Shown: positions 12,010 through 24,281, counted from the first letter of the stretch. The stretch: DNA of 64,000 bases from Amyelois transitella (GCF_032362555.1 NC_083514.1:5317001-5381000); one strand, 5' to 3'. The notes: generated by a model from the sequence alone, not told the origin. Made by a program: numbers and translations.

Positions 12010-15000
12010 ATGATTTACTATAATCGAAGGTGTTATTGTAGGATTAACATTGGAATATTGTTATGTTTGATTTGTTATTCTATTAGTAATGTATATTGTC
12101 AGATAAACACTGTTGAACATACCCACCGCAAAGAATACGAAAAGGAACAGTTTATTAGGCTGAAGAGATCAAGCAACATAAATATAACAAGTTCTAGTGA
12201 AGCAAGTTCCCCTGATGTCAACGCCTCTAGCTCATCTACTGAAGGCGCCGTCATATATGAGATTGGTCCATCCAATCATTCGTTATTATCAATTGTTCAA
12301 GTGAATATTTCTTCATCGGCTGTACCTAATGTATCAATCCCTAGCCCATCAGATCCTGCACCTTTACCTGCTAAAGGTTCAGCTGAAGACGAACATAATA
12401 GTTCAATGGCCATATTTTTCGTATTATGCATTCTTGCTTTAGGAATACTCTTAATCCATCTTATGCTACAAACTGGCTTTTCATACCTTCCTGAAAGTGT
12501 AGTTATAGTGTTTCTTGGAGCACTGATTGGCATGTTAATCAATGTGATGTCTATAAAAAATATAGCAAACTGGAGAAAGGAGGAAGCATTTTCGCCAACA
12601 GCTTTCTTTTTAGTGCTCCTTCCACCAATAATATTTGAGTCTGGTTATAACCTTCATAAGGGTAACTTTTTCCAGAATATTGGATCAATATTGTTGTTTG
12701 CAATAGTGGGTACTGCTATCTCCGCTTTTGTTATTGGAGCAGGTATATATTTATTGGGTTTAGCTCAAGTGGTGTACAAATTGAGTTTTGTGGAGTCTTT
12801 TGCTTTCGGGTCTTTAATATCGGCTGTGGATCCAGTGGCCACTGTGGCCATTTTCCATGCTCTTGATGTAGATCCTGTGCTGAATATGTTGGTTTTTGGC
12901 GAGAGTATTCTGAATGATGCAGTAGCTATTGTACTGACTACTGCTGTGTTAGACTCCAATGGCCCAGATATGTCAACTGGTGAAGCAATTCTTTCTGCAA
13001 TAAACCGTTTTTGGCTGATGTTCTTTGCCTCTGCTGGTATTGGAGTACTCTTTGCACTTGTAAGTGCCCTATTGTTGAAGCATGTTGATTTGAGAAAAAA
13101 TCCATCTTTGGAATTTGGCATGATGCTGGTATTTACATATGCCCCATATGTACTTGCTGAAGGAATACATTTGTCAGGTAAATATATATGGTTAAAAAAA
13201 TTTAAATCCTTGTTTTTCATCTGACCTTGATTGTTTCAGATACTATCACAACAGCAGTCAGTTCTATTACTATTTTGAAATTTTGAAAATATCCATGTTT
13301 TATCACAAACATAATAATATATTAATAATTCAATTCTTACAAGTTTGAAGTTAATCATTGTTTTTCTTCACTTCACTTTCAGGTATTATGGCAATATTGT
13401 TTTGTGGAATTGTAATGTCTCATTACACTCATTTCAACTTGTCCACTGTGACCCAAGTAACAATGCAGCAAACTATGAGGACCTTGGCTTTTATTGCTGA
13501 AACATGTGTATTTGCTTATCTTGGATTGGCTATATTTAGGTAATTTCACTTTTTTTATGATATTAGGATAAAACAATTTTTTTTTCTTTAAATCTTTTTA
13601 ATTTCGGAAGGGGCTATTGCTATTGAACTTTTTTATACTATTATTTTTAGAGACTTTCACCTTGTGAGATTTAACAAAGTACTTATTTTGACATGGGCTA
13701 TGACCAGGAGCATGATAGGGCCTTTTGATTTCCTGCGGTTATCATTACAAATGTAAATTTGCTGTTCCACTTTGACGCCTAAATTACTGAACCGATTTTG
13801 ATGAAATTTAAGTAAGGAGATAGAAGAACTTGACTGAACTGATCTTGAGGAAGAATTTTATTGCATTGCCTTCATTCTATTACAAACAAAGGGAGAAGGT
13901 GATGAAAGATTGTCAGTGAACTTTTACGGCAAATGAAGTCACGGGCAATAGCTATAGTTTATAGCATATGTATATGATTTTTTTTTTCAGTTTCAAACAC
14001 CGTGTGGAGCCTGCACTTGTTGTCTGGAGTATTATGATGTGTCTGCTTGGTCGAGCTGCAAATATTTTTCCTCTGGCTCTGTTATGTAACAAATTTCGGG
14101 AACATAAGATAACCAAAAAAATGATGTTTATCATGTGGTTCAGTGGTAAGTCTTTAGATGTGTGATGTGATATTTTTTCGTGGTAAATTAAACTATTTAC
14201 AAATGGGTATCTTTATGTTTTAAATATTTTTTTAGAAAAGCGTGAGCTGAATGCCATGGAACATTCTGCTCAGGTGTATTTCAGGTGATATGGTGGTGGT
14301 TTGTTGAAGAAAATGCTGCAGTGCAGTTTGTTACCGCTTCTTCTGCACTGACGCCTTGGAAGCGGCAGTAAACTTAGTTTTTAAGTAATTCATATGACGT
14401 CAACCAAGTTGTTAAACCATACGACAATTATTAAGCGATATAATAATATCCTATAATAATGAATAAAAAATTTTGATTTTTTTTTTTTTGATATGCGTGT
14501 GGAGTTGACTTGAATCTAAGTATTCTTGAGCAGTGTGATTGTGCTTGGGTATATCTTGTATTGCCTACTTGTTAATCTTGAAATTACACAATGAGGCATA
14601 AAAATCTACCTCAATGTTATCTACATATAATGTTCTGCAAAAATAAAGATCCACAATAAATATAATAATTTGTTTACAGGATTGCGTGGTGCTATCTCCT
14701 ATGCACTTTCACTGCATCTTGGATTTTCTGATGAGACACGACACGTCATTATTACAACAACTCTTATAATTGTATTGTTCACTACTTTGTTTTTTGGAGG
14801 ATCAACTATGCCATTGCTTAAGTTTTTACGGGTAAGATAGTATTTTTAGTTAGGCATAATTTGGCGTCTTGTTATTAGTACAGTTAACCCTAAGTTCACT
14901 TCAAACTCACTTATATTTCTGCGTTATGGTTTTTCATGCAGGGTAGCTCGATATGCGGTTGACTATACTATAATAATTCTGGCCACTTTAAAGTTTAAAT

Positions 15001-16262
15001 AAAATATAATTTGTGCCTGTCTTATATTTACAAAATGGATTTTTTTTGCAGGCTAATAAGAAAACCAAACGTTCCAAATCATTGCGTAAGCAAAAAGAAG
15101 TCAGTTTGTCAAAGACCAAAGAATGGGGGCAAGCCATTGATTCCGAACATTTATCAGAATTGACTGAAGAGGAATTAGAGGTATGAGATTAAAAAATCTA
15201 TTTCTATTTTCACCTTATTAAGCTTCATAACACTTGAATTTTTTACCACAAATTTTAGATTTGATTAGTGCTCACACAATGAATTATTTAAATTTATATA
15301 TATTTTTTTTCATGTTATATTTTTTTAGGTAAATTATTCTCATGCAACAAGATTAAAAGGTTTCGTGAGGTTGGACATGAAATATTTGATACCTTTCTTT
15401 ACTAGGAGATTCACGCACCAGGTTAGTAGTTGTGGTTGCCTGGAATGAATTCCATAACGCGACTAGGCCGCCTTTTGTACATTACCTTAATATAAGCTTA
15501 TGATAAATCTATTGTAATAATTTTATGTGCAATATAGGTTATTCTATCTATCGTATCTAGTAGGTACCTATATTAATAAAACTTGCCGTTGACGTACAAA
15601 ACAATACCACCGGTCTGGACAGCATCTAATAGCAGTATTGACATTCTGGATAAATTCCAAACTAAAGCTATAGGAACTATGTTCCCCACATACCTAACTG
15701 TATCAAAATTTTCTTAAACTCCAGGATTTTAAGTTGTGTACTGTTAAGCATGAAACTTCACATAGAGCTCAAAACCATCAGGAAAAGCTCATAAAGCACG
15801 CCAAAGTACTAGTTGCAAGTCTGTCGGGCACTGGAAGTGTTCAATTTAACAGCTTAAAGAGGAACAATGTTATTAGTTATACTAATACTGGAGAAAGTCA
15901 ATGGATCTCACCAGAGCTTAAAGCTAAAAATCCAGACCATCGTCAAGCAGAGAAATAGCTAAATGTTCCTAAACAGATTATTGCGTTAGGCTGGATATAT
16001 TTAAAAAAAAGTTTAGTTGTAGACAGCAAATTTATTTCTTAAATCTGATGGCTGCTGACTAAATACTCTGCTAGTAATAATCTTTAATTATTATTTTTTT
16101 TGATTTTAGGAACTCAAAGATTGTAAGAGCCAAATGACGGATCTGACCAATCAATGGTACCAAGCGATAAGGGTCACTAACGATCGAGAAACCGACGAAG
16201 AAGAAAGTTTACAACAAAGTTCTTTGTCTAACTCGCACGCTAGCCTGCAGCGAGGCGTGTAA
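12010..16262 (+). CDS. SLC9A8: Sodium/hydrogen exchanger, NHE8 type
   Basis: Exchanges Na+ or K+ for H+ across membranes; NHE8 relatives act in Golgi, endosomes or apical membrane. Exons: 12010-13177, 13383-13539, 13991-14145, 14680-14831, 15052-15180, 15329-15421, 16110-16262. They join in frame to 668 residues, against about 580 for human NHE8 from memory; the extra length is mainly in the N-terminus. Residues 1-30 look like a signal peptide, followed by a Ser-rich luminal stretch with Asn-x-Ser/Thr sites. The transporter core follows: FFLVLLPPIIFESGY (199-213, amiloride-region motif), AVDPVA (272-277), and GESILNDAVAIVLT (297-310) with the transport Asn-Asp pair N302-D303. Later exons give GIMAILFCGIVMSHYTH and KMMFIMWFSG, closely matching NHE8. 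The tail ends with an NHE8-like LTNQWYQAIR segment. An alternative last exon lies at 15725-15958. A candidate AATAAA is at 16784-16789. Confidence 0.93.
14234..14478 (+). repeat. Dispersed repeat (family D) in an exchanger intron
   Basis: Contains GCAGTTTGTTACCGCTTCTT, then GACGTCAACCAAGTTGTT, then ATTATTAAGCGATATAATAA. The second half recurs at 27372-27450. It looks like the 3' end of a lepidopteran retroposon; the class is uncertain. Confidence 0.55.
15725..15958 (+). CDS. Alternative terminal exon of the NHE8-type exchanger
   Basis: Lies within the last intron (15422-16109). A CCAG acceptor at 15721-15724 opens a phase-0 frame, matching the phase-0 end of the exon at 15421. It reads DFKLCTVKHETSHRAQNHQE and on to ...KNPDHRQAEK with a TAG at 15956-15958. 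Use would replace the standard 50-residue tail by 77 hydrophilic residues (695 in total). The open frame, matching phase and acceptor support it. No clear AATAAA follows before 16110, so it could instead be a skipped or decayed exon. Confidence 0.55.
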   Translation, partial: DFKLCTVKHETSHRAQNHQEKLIKHAKVLVASLSGTGSVQFNSLKRNNVISYTNTGESQWISPELKAKNPDHRQAEK

Positions 16263-16828
16263 GGAATATTTTATACCTTTTTTTATTTCTATAAAACACT
16301 GTCCACATTAAAAAAAAAATAATTTCCAAGAATGTAAAAGGTATCCAAGTATATAACAATTATTTTCTTCATTGTTATGTCATTATAGATTTCTATATTT
16401 AAGTAAGTACATCTAGTTAAATTAGATTTGAATTGAAGTGAAAATCATAAGAAACATGCTATAAAAGGCATACATTTCGTTTATACTCACCGTCCTTGGA
16501 ATTATGTTGTGTCGTAATATTTATTTTACTTAAATTAAATTTAAATGCATTAATAAGAAAACAATATTTATTTTAAAAGAAGATGAAAAATATACAATAT
16601 CTGTGCCGGTGTTTCTTTGAAACAAATCAAAGTTTAATTTAGGGAGTAACGGAGGGAGTATGAGATAGACCTTCTGCCTTCATCCATGAGGCTTCAGAAT
16701 ATCAACCTACCCAAATATAATTGCAAATTCGCCTCTATTATCGTGTCGTAGGTGATTTGATATGCGATTGTCTGTTCTTTTTGAATAAACGCTTTTTGTG
16801 CATAAGTACCTAAAGTATTGTAAGTATT
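16263..16828 (+). other. 3' flank of the exchanger
   Basis: AT-rich, no gene. Contains an AATAAA at 16784-16789 that could end the transcript. Confidence 0.4.
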
Positions 16829-17085
16829 TGCCGTGTGGTTCCCGGCACTATTACAAAAAAGAATAGGACCACTCCATCTCTTTCCCATGGATGTCGTAAA
16901 AGGCGACTAAGGGATAGGCTTATTAACTTAGGATTCCTCTTTTAGGCGATGGGCTAGCAACCTGTCACTATTTGAATCTCGGTTCTATCATTAAGCCAAA
17001 TAGCTGAACGTGGCCATTCAGTCTTTTCAAGACTGTTGGCTCTGTCTACCCCGCAAGGGATATAGACGTGATCATATGTATGTAC
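16829..17085 (+). repeat. SINE family A, near full-length copy
   Basis: Runs from CCGTGTGGTTCCCGGCAC through CCATGGATGTCGTAAAAGGC and GCCAAATAGCTGAACGTGGC to GGGATATAGACGTGATCATA with an ATGT-type tail. It serves as one of the reference copies for the family in this window. Confidence 0.85.
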
Positions 17086-17488
17086 CTAAAGTTTAGTGTT
17101 GGCTGCACGTGTTAAATGTCTACTATTAGAATAAGCAGTATAATTTGTTTCATTATAGGTTTAAATACATTTTAATGATGTCTTTGTTATTCAAGTATAT
17201 AATAGTCATTGATTGTGATGGAATTTTAGGAATCACCAAGTGATAATGATAACAGGCACCGTAAATTTTGTTAGTTATGTCCGGCTGTGTTTCGCCTTTA
17301 TACTTAATTTGTAGCCATATTTTCACTATTTTCATCAAAGATTTGAGAAAATGACCTGTAATGTATGTCAACAACATAACAAAAAAGCGCGTGTTAATCC
17401 TTATTTCAGTTCGTCAAGGCTTTATCATCAAAGGATAGCATGATAGTACCTATCTGAAAACATAGATTTTTAGTCACGCACTTTTCTT

Positions 17489-17526
17489 TACGTCTACGTA
17501 CGTACGTTACGTACGTACGTTTACGT
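17489..17526. repeat. Palindromic ACGT-rich tract
   Basis: Overlapping TACGTACG and ACGT repeats form self-complementary sequence. Likely a simple repeat. Confidence 0.6.
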
Positions 17527-18106
17527 CACGTAACCATTTTTTTGTTTCTGTGATAAATATATACATAAATATTTTATACTATGTACCAGTGAATGCAATT
17601 CACTAGTTGGTGTTGTGGAAAAAGGTTAACCATTTCAAAAGATAAAAAATATATGTATACAGGGCACCTTTTCCACCTGTTTTTTGGAAATTTTTCGATA
17701 TTTATCTTTATATTGAAATAGGCATCTCATAAAAAACGAATTCAAATTTTTGCTTACGATTTTCGTCTTAAATAAATGTTAGTTGATGTTATAAATTTTA
17801 TTTACTTTTTAAAAGAGCCTGGCTCTGTGCCATTATTCGTGCAATCTGAATATGTGAACAAGTTAGAATTTCTCAGTAATGTTAATTAATATTTTAAAAT
17901 AGTCTCGAAAACTGTAAGTATTGTAGATATAATATCTGTCAGTTTAAATATTTTTGGGTTGTTTAGTAAAGGGTAATTTTATAGTGTACTTAATTAATGA
18001 AATTTTTGAATATAAATTTATAATTGTTTGACATATTTTTCTGTCTGAATGTCTTAATTTTCAAATATTTAATATTGTACTACTATTGCTTATCTGTACT
18101 TTCTAT
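17527..18106. other. Gene-free AT-rich stretch
   Basis: No coding, repeat or structural feature I can support. Confidence 0.4.
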
Positions 18107-18837
18107 ACTAATATTATAAAGCTGAAGAGTTTGTTAGTTTGTTTGAACGCGCTAATCTCAGGAACTACTGGTTCGAATTGAAAAATTCTTTTTGTGTTGA
18201 ATAGACCATTTATCGAGGAAGGCTTTACATCATGCTCGCTCGTTGCATCGCTGCAACTATTGGGTGCGAAGAAATAAAAGAAAACGTGAAATAAATGGGG
18301 AAAATTATTCATCCTTGAGGGCTTCCGGTTCAAGATACCAAAAATATATGTTTGAAAGAATTATTCCTCTTAACATAATCTAAAAAAATGTCCATGAAAG
18401 TATATGTTTATCTTTTAGGATTAACTCACTAGAATCGTTTTTATGGTAATCAAATTTGGTCGAAATTAATACATTATTTGTTAAGAGTTGTATCAAAATA
18501 ATAATATTAATCTTTATCCAAATAAATGTGTTTTTGATTAAGAGTATTTAATTGTAAACAAAATTGTCTTTTACATCACTTAATTTCAATGAACATCTTA
18601 GAAAATTAACAATTTAAAAATAAAACCGATATAAAATTCACCCGCGCCGCATGATGTTCAAAACATGACGCTGCAAGGAAGAGAGGCGTGGCTTGCGAGG
18701 TTTATTATTTGCGTGGACTAAGAACAGTCTGGAGAATGACGTCGGGTACTTTTCATAAATGCCACAAAGACTATAATTCCTGTAGAATTTGCGACACTTC
18801 CACGCGTACGAAGTCGCGGGCAACAGCTAGTTTTTGT
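18107..18837 (+). repeat. Lepidopteran dispersed repeat (family B)
   Basis: Starts ACTAATATTATAAAGCTGAA, continues TTTGAACGCGCTAATCTCAG, and closes with CGAAGTCGCGGGCAACAGCT. The middle (18350-18640) is less typical and may contain other sequence. Class unclear (SINE or LINE 3' end). Confidence 0.55.
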
Positions 18838-19740
18838 ATAAAATTAGGTCACATTAATTAATTGTGACGTGTTAGGGTAATTCTAACTTGGTTTTACAAT
18901 TTTTAAGAAACAGTGGGTTTAGCTTAAGATACGATATCCAGCAAGAAGCTGCCTGAGAATAGCAAGCTACTTAGTGAGCGCTGAAGTAGTCCAGAAGAGA
19001 AGGTCAGGGCGGCGAAGTGGGACGCAGGGGAGACCGCGGCGGCACGACGTCACATAATACGAAACCCATTTGAAACAAACTGACCTAAGATAAATAAAAT
19101 TGCCTTCTACAAGTCCGTTAATACAAGTTGTAGTATTTCAACATGTCACAACGTATTTGAAGAAATTAATTTATTAGATTTTATTTTTTATTTTTAATTA
19201 AATTGCTGTTAAATTCTTGTGATGATAAGGATTACTAGACCAGGTAAGAGTAGTCAATTTAGAATATTGAAGTATTACATAATATGTTTAATTTATATAC
19301 CTACCACATAATAAGTACAATAGTCGCTGGGGAGGAGACCGATGTAATCTTACATATAAAAATATTGTACAAAATATGGAGTATTATGTATGCAATAAAC
19401 ATGTAATAAATGAAAGTTGTTTGTTTTTTATTGGTTTATACACTTATACACATTGTCACCAATATATTCATATTAGGTAGGTACATACCATTGGAGGCAG
19501 CTGGGAATTGAATTTTTTTAAAACCCCAAACATTAACCAATTGTTGCTCTGCCATGAGATTTCTTTTTGTATATGTTTAATTGTGATATATTCTTCGTTA
19601 GTGGTGGTAAAGCACATATAAGAGTACCTGAAATTCCCCTATAGGAGACCTGGATAGGATGGGGCGGCTGCGATGACGCTGATTCAGTGTTCTGAGTTCG
19701 TAAAGCTCTATATTCCAGAGTTATTAGAATATTATTACAT
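18838..19740. other. Gene-free stretch with a short GC-rich patch
   Basis: AT-rich apart from 18960-19060, which is GC-rich (GGGACGCAGGGGAGACCGCG) and may be a repeat remnant. No gene seen. Confidence 0.35.
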
Positions 19741-19925
19741 ACTAGAGGCCGCCCGCGACTTCGTACGCGTGGAATCAATCCCGCGGGAACTCCAGGATTT
19801 AAAGTAGCCTATATGTTAGTCTGGGTCTTCAGCTACCTACATACGTTCAGTAGTTTTTGCGTGAAAGAGTAACAAACATCATCCTGACATACTCACAAAC
19901 TTTCGCATTTATAATATTAGTAGGA
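19741..19925 (-). repeat. Family B repeat fragment
   Basis: Reverse-oriented: GCCCGCGACTTCGTACGCGT at one end and TCGCATTTATAATATTAGTA at the other, the typical two ends of the family. Confidence 0.65.
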
Positions 19926-20382
19926 TATTCGGTATTAGTGTATACCACAGCTAGTATTGCAGAACTATCGATAGTTGGCCTTTGAAATCATCCTTAACTC
20001 ACTTTGATAAAATAGTACCAATAAATAATATTGAGGAATATTGAAACTACTATAGATGGTGTATCCAATAAGCTTCAATACTATCGATAGTAGGTATTGT
20101 TTGTATGTGTATCATTAAAAGTGTGAATAGTATTTTTGGTAACTGACCTATCGATATATATTATGGATACTGTATGGATCGGCAACACCACACGGTTTTA
20201 CCTCCTTAATCGCGAACGTTGGATGGAAGGCAATGTCTTTTATTGTTTCGCTTTTATTATGACGTGAAAAGGGACAGCAATAGTTTATCGCGCGATAAAA
20301 ACTGCTTTGCGCGTGCCATGCTACGGGGGCTGGAGTGGCAAGAAGATAAAGGCATATTGCCATTTGATGTTTGTGAAGAACC

Positions 20383-20579
20383 GGGTGCCATGTGGTTCGT
20401 GGCACTTTAGAACAAGACCACTCCATATCTTTCACATGGATGTCGTAAAAGGTGACTAAGGGATAGGAAATAAACTTCCTCTTGTAGGCGATGGGCTAGC
20501 AACCTGTCACTGATTCTCAATTTCATCAAAAGTCAAACAGAAGAATGGATATAGACGTGATTTTATGTACATATGTATG
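20383..20579 (+). repeat. SINE family A, internally deleted copy
   Basis: Has the CCATGTGGTTC head, ATGGATGTCGTAAAAGGTGA core, GGCGATGGGCTAGCAACCTG and GGATATAGACGTGATTTTAT tail, but lacks the segment between. Confidence 0.75.
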
Positions 20580-20839
20580 GATAAGGGGTCCAGACTATTA
20601 AGCGAGAAGAGCACATTATTGCACCGAAGCAAAGCCACAGACTATGACACCATGTATTTTTAGTTAGTTCAATTCCCGGAAAACTGTTTAATTTATCAAA
20701 TAAAGTGCACCACAAGTTCGCTTATTAAATTCAGATCAAAGGTTTGAACAAAAATTCAGATCTTTATAGTTTTCTATATGTAATCTGCATTCTAAATTAT
20801 TATAAAAATACCCATTGTTTGTTAAAAATGTATTTCAGT

Positions 20840-20845
20840 TTTATT
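20840..20845 (-). terminator. Polyadenylation signal of prefoldin subunit 4
   Basis: AATAAA on the minus strand, about 40 bp beyond the stop codon. Confidence 0.6.
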
Positions 20846-20882
20846 ATATCGGTTATTTATAGCTTCATATTAAATTAGCTTT

Positions 20883-22216
20883 TCAATCATCTTCCTTTTC
20901 CAAATTAATGTGACTTCCAAACTTTCCATATAGATGTGCTTTTAGTTCACTCATTTGAGATTTAAGTTCCTCACATTTACCTTCCAATTCACTTATTTCA
21001 ATTTTCTTTTTTGATTTGGCATCTTCTAAGGATTTCTGGAATAAATAAATACTTAAGTTAGTTGAGTAAGATATAAATGTTTGCAATAACCAAAGTGATT
21101 AATATGAAGATATGTTATATAAATTTAAGACATTGTCATACTCATATTATAAAAATAAATTTGAAATACTTTTATCATATGAATCTTTGTAAATCTTGGG
21201 AACTTACGTGCAGTTTTATTGTGTTTGGCAGAACATACTAAAAGGTTTCATGGCCGGCAAAGCAATAATAAAATATTACCTCAGCCTTATAAAACATTCT
21301 TGATTAAAATATGAAATAGGTACCGTAGAATGGTAGTACTTTACTCCAATATTTGCTCCAAAAAAAATTAATTATGAATATTGTTTTGATTATTAATGAT
21401 GAACATACACTGAAGTATTAATTTAAAGAATATAATATTATCTAACACATTTTTGAAGTTAAATCAGCGTAATTAAGTATTCCATTATATATAATAAAAC
21501 TATGAATAAGGAGCAAAGTTACCCATGGTCATGCATAACTTTGCTCCTGGTATATTTCACGACCAATCTTCATTGTAGAAGCTTATTGAGCAAAGTTATG
21601 CCTTGCTTTTTAAATGCTCCAGTAATGTTATGGTTTACCTTTTTTTATAGTAATAAGTGTCGAAAAATTTGTAAAAATAAAAAAAAACATATTTTTAAGT
21701 GAAGTAATGTTATATTCTTTCGCAATGTCCCAACGTTTTGGACATATAAAGCGACAAAACATTTCAGAAAATTGTAGCATAATTAACCTTAAAGGAGCAA
21801 AGTAGGAACATTTTACAGTACCTTAGTACCTATACATACACTATAAAAGAAAAAAATATGACAATAACTTACTAAGGTATTTTGTAAGTTTTGACAAATA
21901 AACACTTCTCCAATTAAATATGGAATTTTCACAGACTCATCGTCATCAACTAATTCTAGTTCATCAACTGCTTCTTCTAGATTTTTCATGTCATTTTGTT
22001 TTACTTTGAGTTCGTCTTTGAAATCGTCAACCTTTGCGTTAAGGCGAGCAAATTTGTTGATTTTCTGTTGATCTTCAAAGGAAATGTGAACGTCTGAATC
22101 CTATAATCAATTTAGATAAAAATAATTACAAAATTAAAACATGTTTTAGAGCAACTACAAAAGTAATCTGATACCTTACTTACCGGTTGGAAGGTACCTT
22201 TCCCTGAATTAGCCAT
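20883..22216 (-). CDS. PFDN4: Prefoldin subunit 4
   Basis: A beta-type subunit of the cytosolic prefoldin hexamer, which hands unfolded actin and tubulin to the CCT chaperonin. Three minus-strand exons (22184-22216, 21873-22100, 20883-21035) join in phase 0 to 137 residues; human PFDN4 is 134. Exon 1 encodes the short leader MANSGKGTFQP. Exon 2 holds the signature ISFEDQQKINKFARLN, a coiled-coil helix, and the hairpin region DDDESVKIPYLIGEVFI. Exon 3 gives the second coiled coil and the conserved end LYGKFGSHINLEKEDD. Intron 2 (21036-21872) carries a small TIR element. An AATAAA lies 38 bp past the stop. The start is fixed by a good donor right after exon 1 and the absence of any other ATG. 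Confidence 0.93.
21323..21818. mobile_element. Small non-autonomous TIR element in the prefoldin intron
   Basis: Ends form imperfect inverted repeats of about 25-30 bp: left CCGTAGAATGGTAGTACTTT, right (reverse complement) CTGTAAAATGTTCCTACTTT. Each end abuts a TA (21321-21322 and 21819-21820). The first ten bases resemble the pogo TIR at 3004 (CCGTAAAATG). Inside, GAGCAAAGTTA-type motifs recur in both orientations. No transposase is encoded; a 66-codon frame inside looks like chance. Confidence 0.65.
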
Positions 22217-22465
22217 ATTTGTTAAAATACTCGTCCTTCTATAGTTTTATTTAACAAATGATTAAATAAGATAAATTATGAAATTGTCGCGTTTAAAATG
22301 ACAGAAAATCTTTTTTTTATTTGAATTGACTTGATTATTTTCCTGTTGTGACATTGACAGTCATATGACTTTTTAATTATTATATATGTTGATTGATACT
22401 CTAAGCTTAATAAGGCTCTGCTTGATGAAGGAATATTTCTTTCTTATTGTCGAATATAATAGAGT

Positions 22466-23236
22466 AAGATCCCAGAGCCGTAAGACACAACTTATTTTCT
22501 AAAGAATGGATCTTTCGATTCTCAGTAGTCTTTCATGTACTTTTAATACCTGCATGTTTGTGAGACTTGCCCGGTGACACGTGCGCAGGTACCAGGCGAG
22601 AAAGGTAACTAAAAATCACAGTTACTTAACTTAAATTTTTATGACTGATTTTTATATATATTTTATAGAATATTACTCTGAAGTCATATCAGAGAAGTCA
22701 GACGCTTTCCATGCGCCAGAACTTTTGTCAGACACTTTAAAGCTCTATCAAAAAAAAATTAACTTAATTTATTTTTAAATGTCTGACTATTATATATGTT
22801 ATTCAGATAACTATTACAAAGTTGTATTAAATCAGTCAGACAGTTTGTAATGACCAAACACCTCTTAAACACAAGAATTACTCAGCCTCGAGTATGAGCG
22901 CGATAGCACAATGCGCATGCGCGTCAGAGTAAAATATCTAATATTTGAAAAGTACTTACTGTTTTTAATTTCATATTTTTGCATATCTATTCAAATGCGA
23001 TGATATTTATAATTAAAATAATAATTAATCATTTTTAAAATAATATAATATTTTGCATATAAATAGGGGAAAATGAATTTTTTTGTAGCAATAGCCTTTC
23101 AAATAGAATGATTTTTATTTTATTTTAAAAAATATATCTATTATAATAATTTCAATAAGAAAATAATTAATTATGATTAATCAATTGAATTATTATTTTA
23201 TTGTCTCTTAATAATTTTCATCATCAAAATAATAAT
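22466..23236 (+). repeat. Left arm of the foldback element
   Basis: Inverted copy of 23543-24281. Its inner end contains the reverse complement of the last codons and stop of the central gene fragment, so the arm reaches into coding sequence. Confidence 0.85.
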
Positions 23237-23242
23237 GCAAAT

Positions 23243-23568
23243 CAAAAACAACCAACTATTTTACTCCGGAAAATAATGGATGGACGTTAGAAGATAACCA
23301 GTATCGTTTTCATTGGTTTGATGGTGACCAATTACCCGGATTCGTTAGCGAATCACTTCATGAACCAGGTACCGTACTTTGACTTTTGGCTTACAATTTA
23401 TTATATTTGTCATTCTATTTTTTAATTGTTTATGATTTTATTTTTACAGAAAATGCTGCCAGCAACGACAATCTAACTGATGATGAGGACGATGACTTGA
23501 GTAGACAGTATAGAGATTTAATAAATGATGAAAATTCAAATGATTATTTTGATGATGAAGATGATTAA
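23243..23568 (+). pseudogene. 3' end of an unidentified gene captured in the foldback element
   Basis: Two joined pieces: 23243-23368, reading ...TPENNGWTLEDNQYRFHWFD and GDQLPGFVSESLHEP, and 23450-23568, reading ENAASNDNLTDDEDDDLSRQ and ending DYFDDEDD with TAA. A GT donor (23369) and TTTTACAG acceptor (23442-23449) fit the frame. AATAAA follows at 23574-23579. The pattern of a GW...W.DG...P segment before an acidic tail recalls C-termini of transposon-encoded proteins, but I cannot name the family. There is no start codon region, so it is a fragment, probably the 3' end of the autonomous partner or a captured gene. Confidence 0.55.
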
Positions 23569-24281
23569 AAGACAATAAAATAATAATTCAATTGATTAAT
23601 CATAATTAATTATTTTTTTATTGAAATTATTATAATAGATATATTTTATAAAATAAAAGTCATTCTTTTTGAAAGGCTATTATTGCTACTAATAAATTCA
23701 TTTTCCCATTATTTTAAAAATGATTAATTATTATTTTAATTATAAATTTCATCGTATTTGAATAGATATGCAAAAATATGAAATTGAAATAGTAAGTACT
23801 TTTCAAATATTAGATATTTTACTCTGACGCGCATGCGCATTGTGTTATCGCGTTCATACTCGAGGCTGAGTAATTCTTGTGTTTAAGGGGTGTTTGGTCA
23901 TTACAAACTGTCTGACTGATTTAATACAACTTTGTAATAGTTATCTGAATAACATATATAAAAGTCAGACATTTAAAAATAAAGTTAATTTTTTTTTGAT
24001 AGAGCTTTAAAGCGTCTGACAAAAGTTCTGGCGCATGGAAAGCGTCTGATTTCTCTGATATGACTTCAGAGTAATATTCTATAAAATATATATAAAAATC
24101 AGTCATAAAAATTTAAGTTAAGTAACTGTGATTTTTAGTTACCTTTCTCGCCTGGTACCTGCGCACGTGTCACCGGGCAAGTCTCACAAACATGCAGGTA
24201 TTAAAAGTACATGAAAGACTACTGAGAATCGAAAGATCCATTCTTTAGAAAATAAGTTGTGTCTTACGGCTCTGGGATCTT
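23543..24281 (-). repeat. Right arm of the foldback element
   Basis: Inverted copy of 22466-23236. It begins inside the last exon of the central gene fragment and then includes its AATAAA (23574-23579). Confidence 0.85.

Noticed and set aside
12765..13220. 151-codon antisense frame in the exchanger
   Set aside because: Mirror of a conserved coding exon; no family resemblance.
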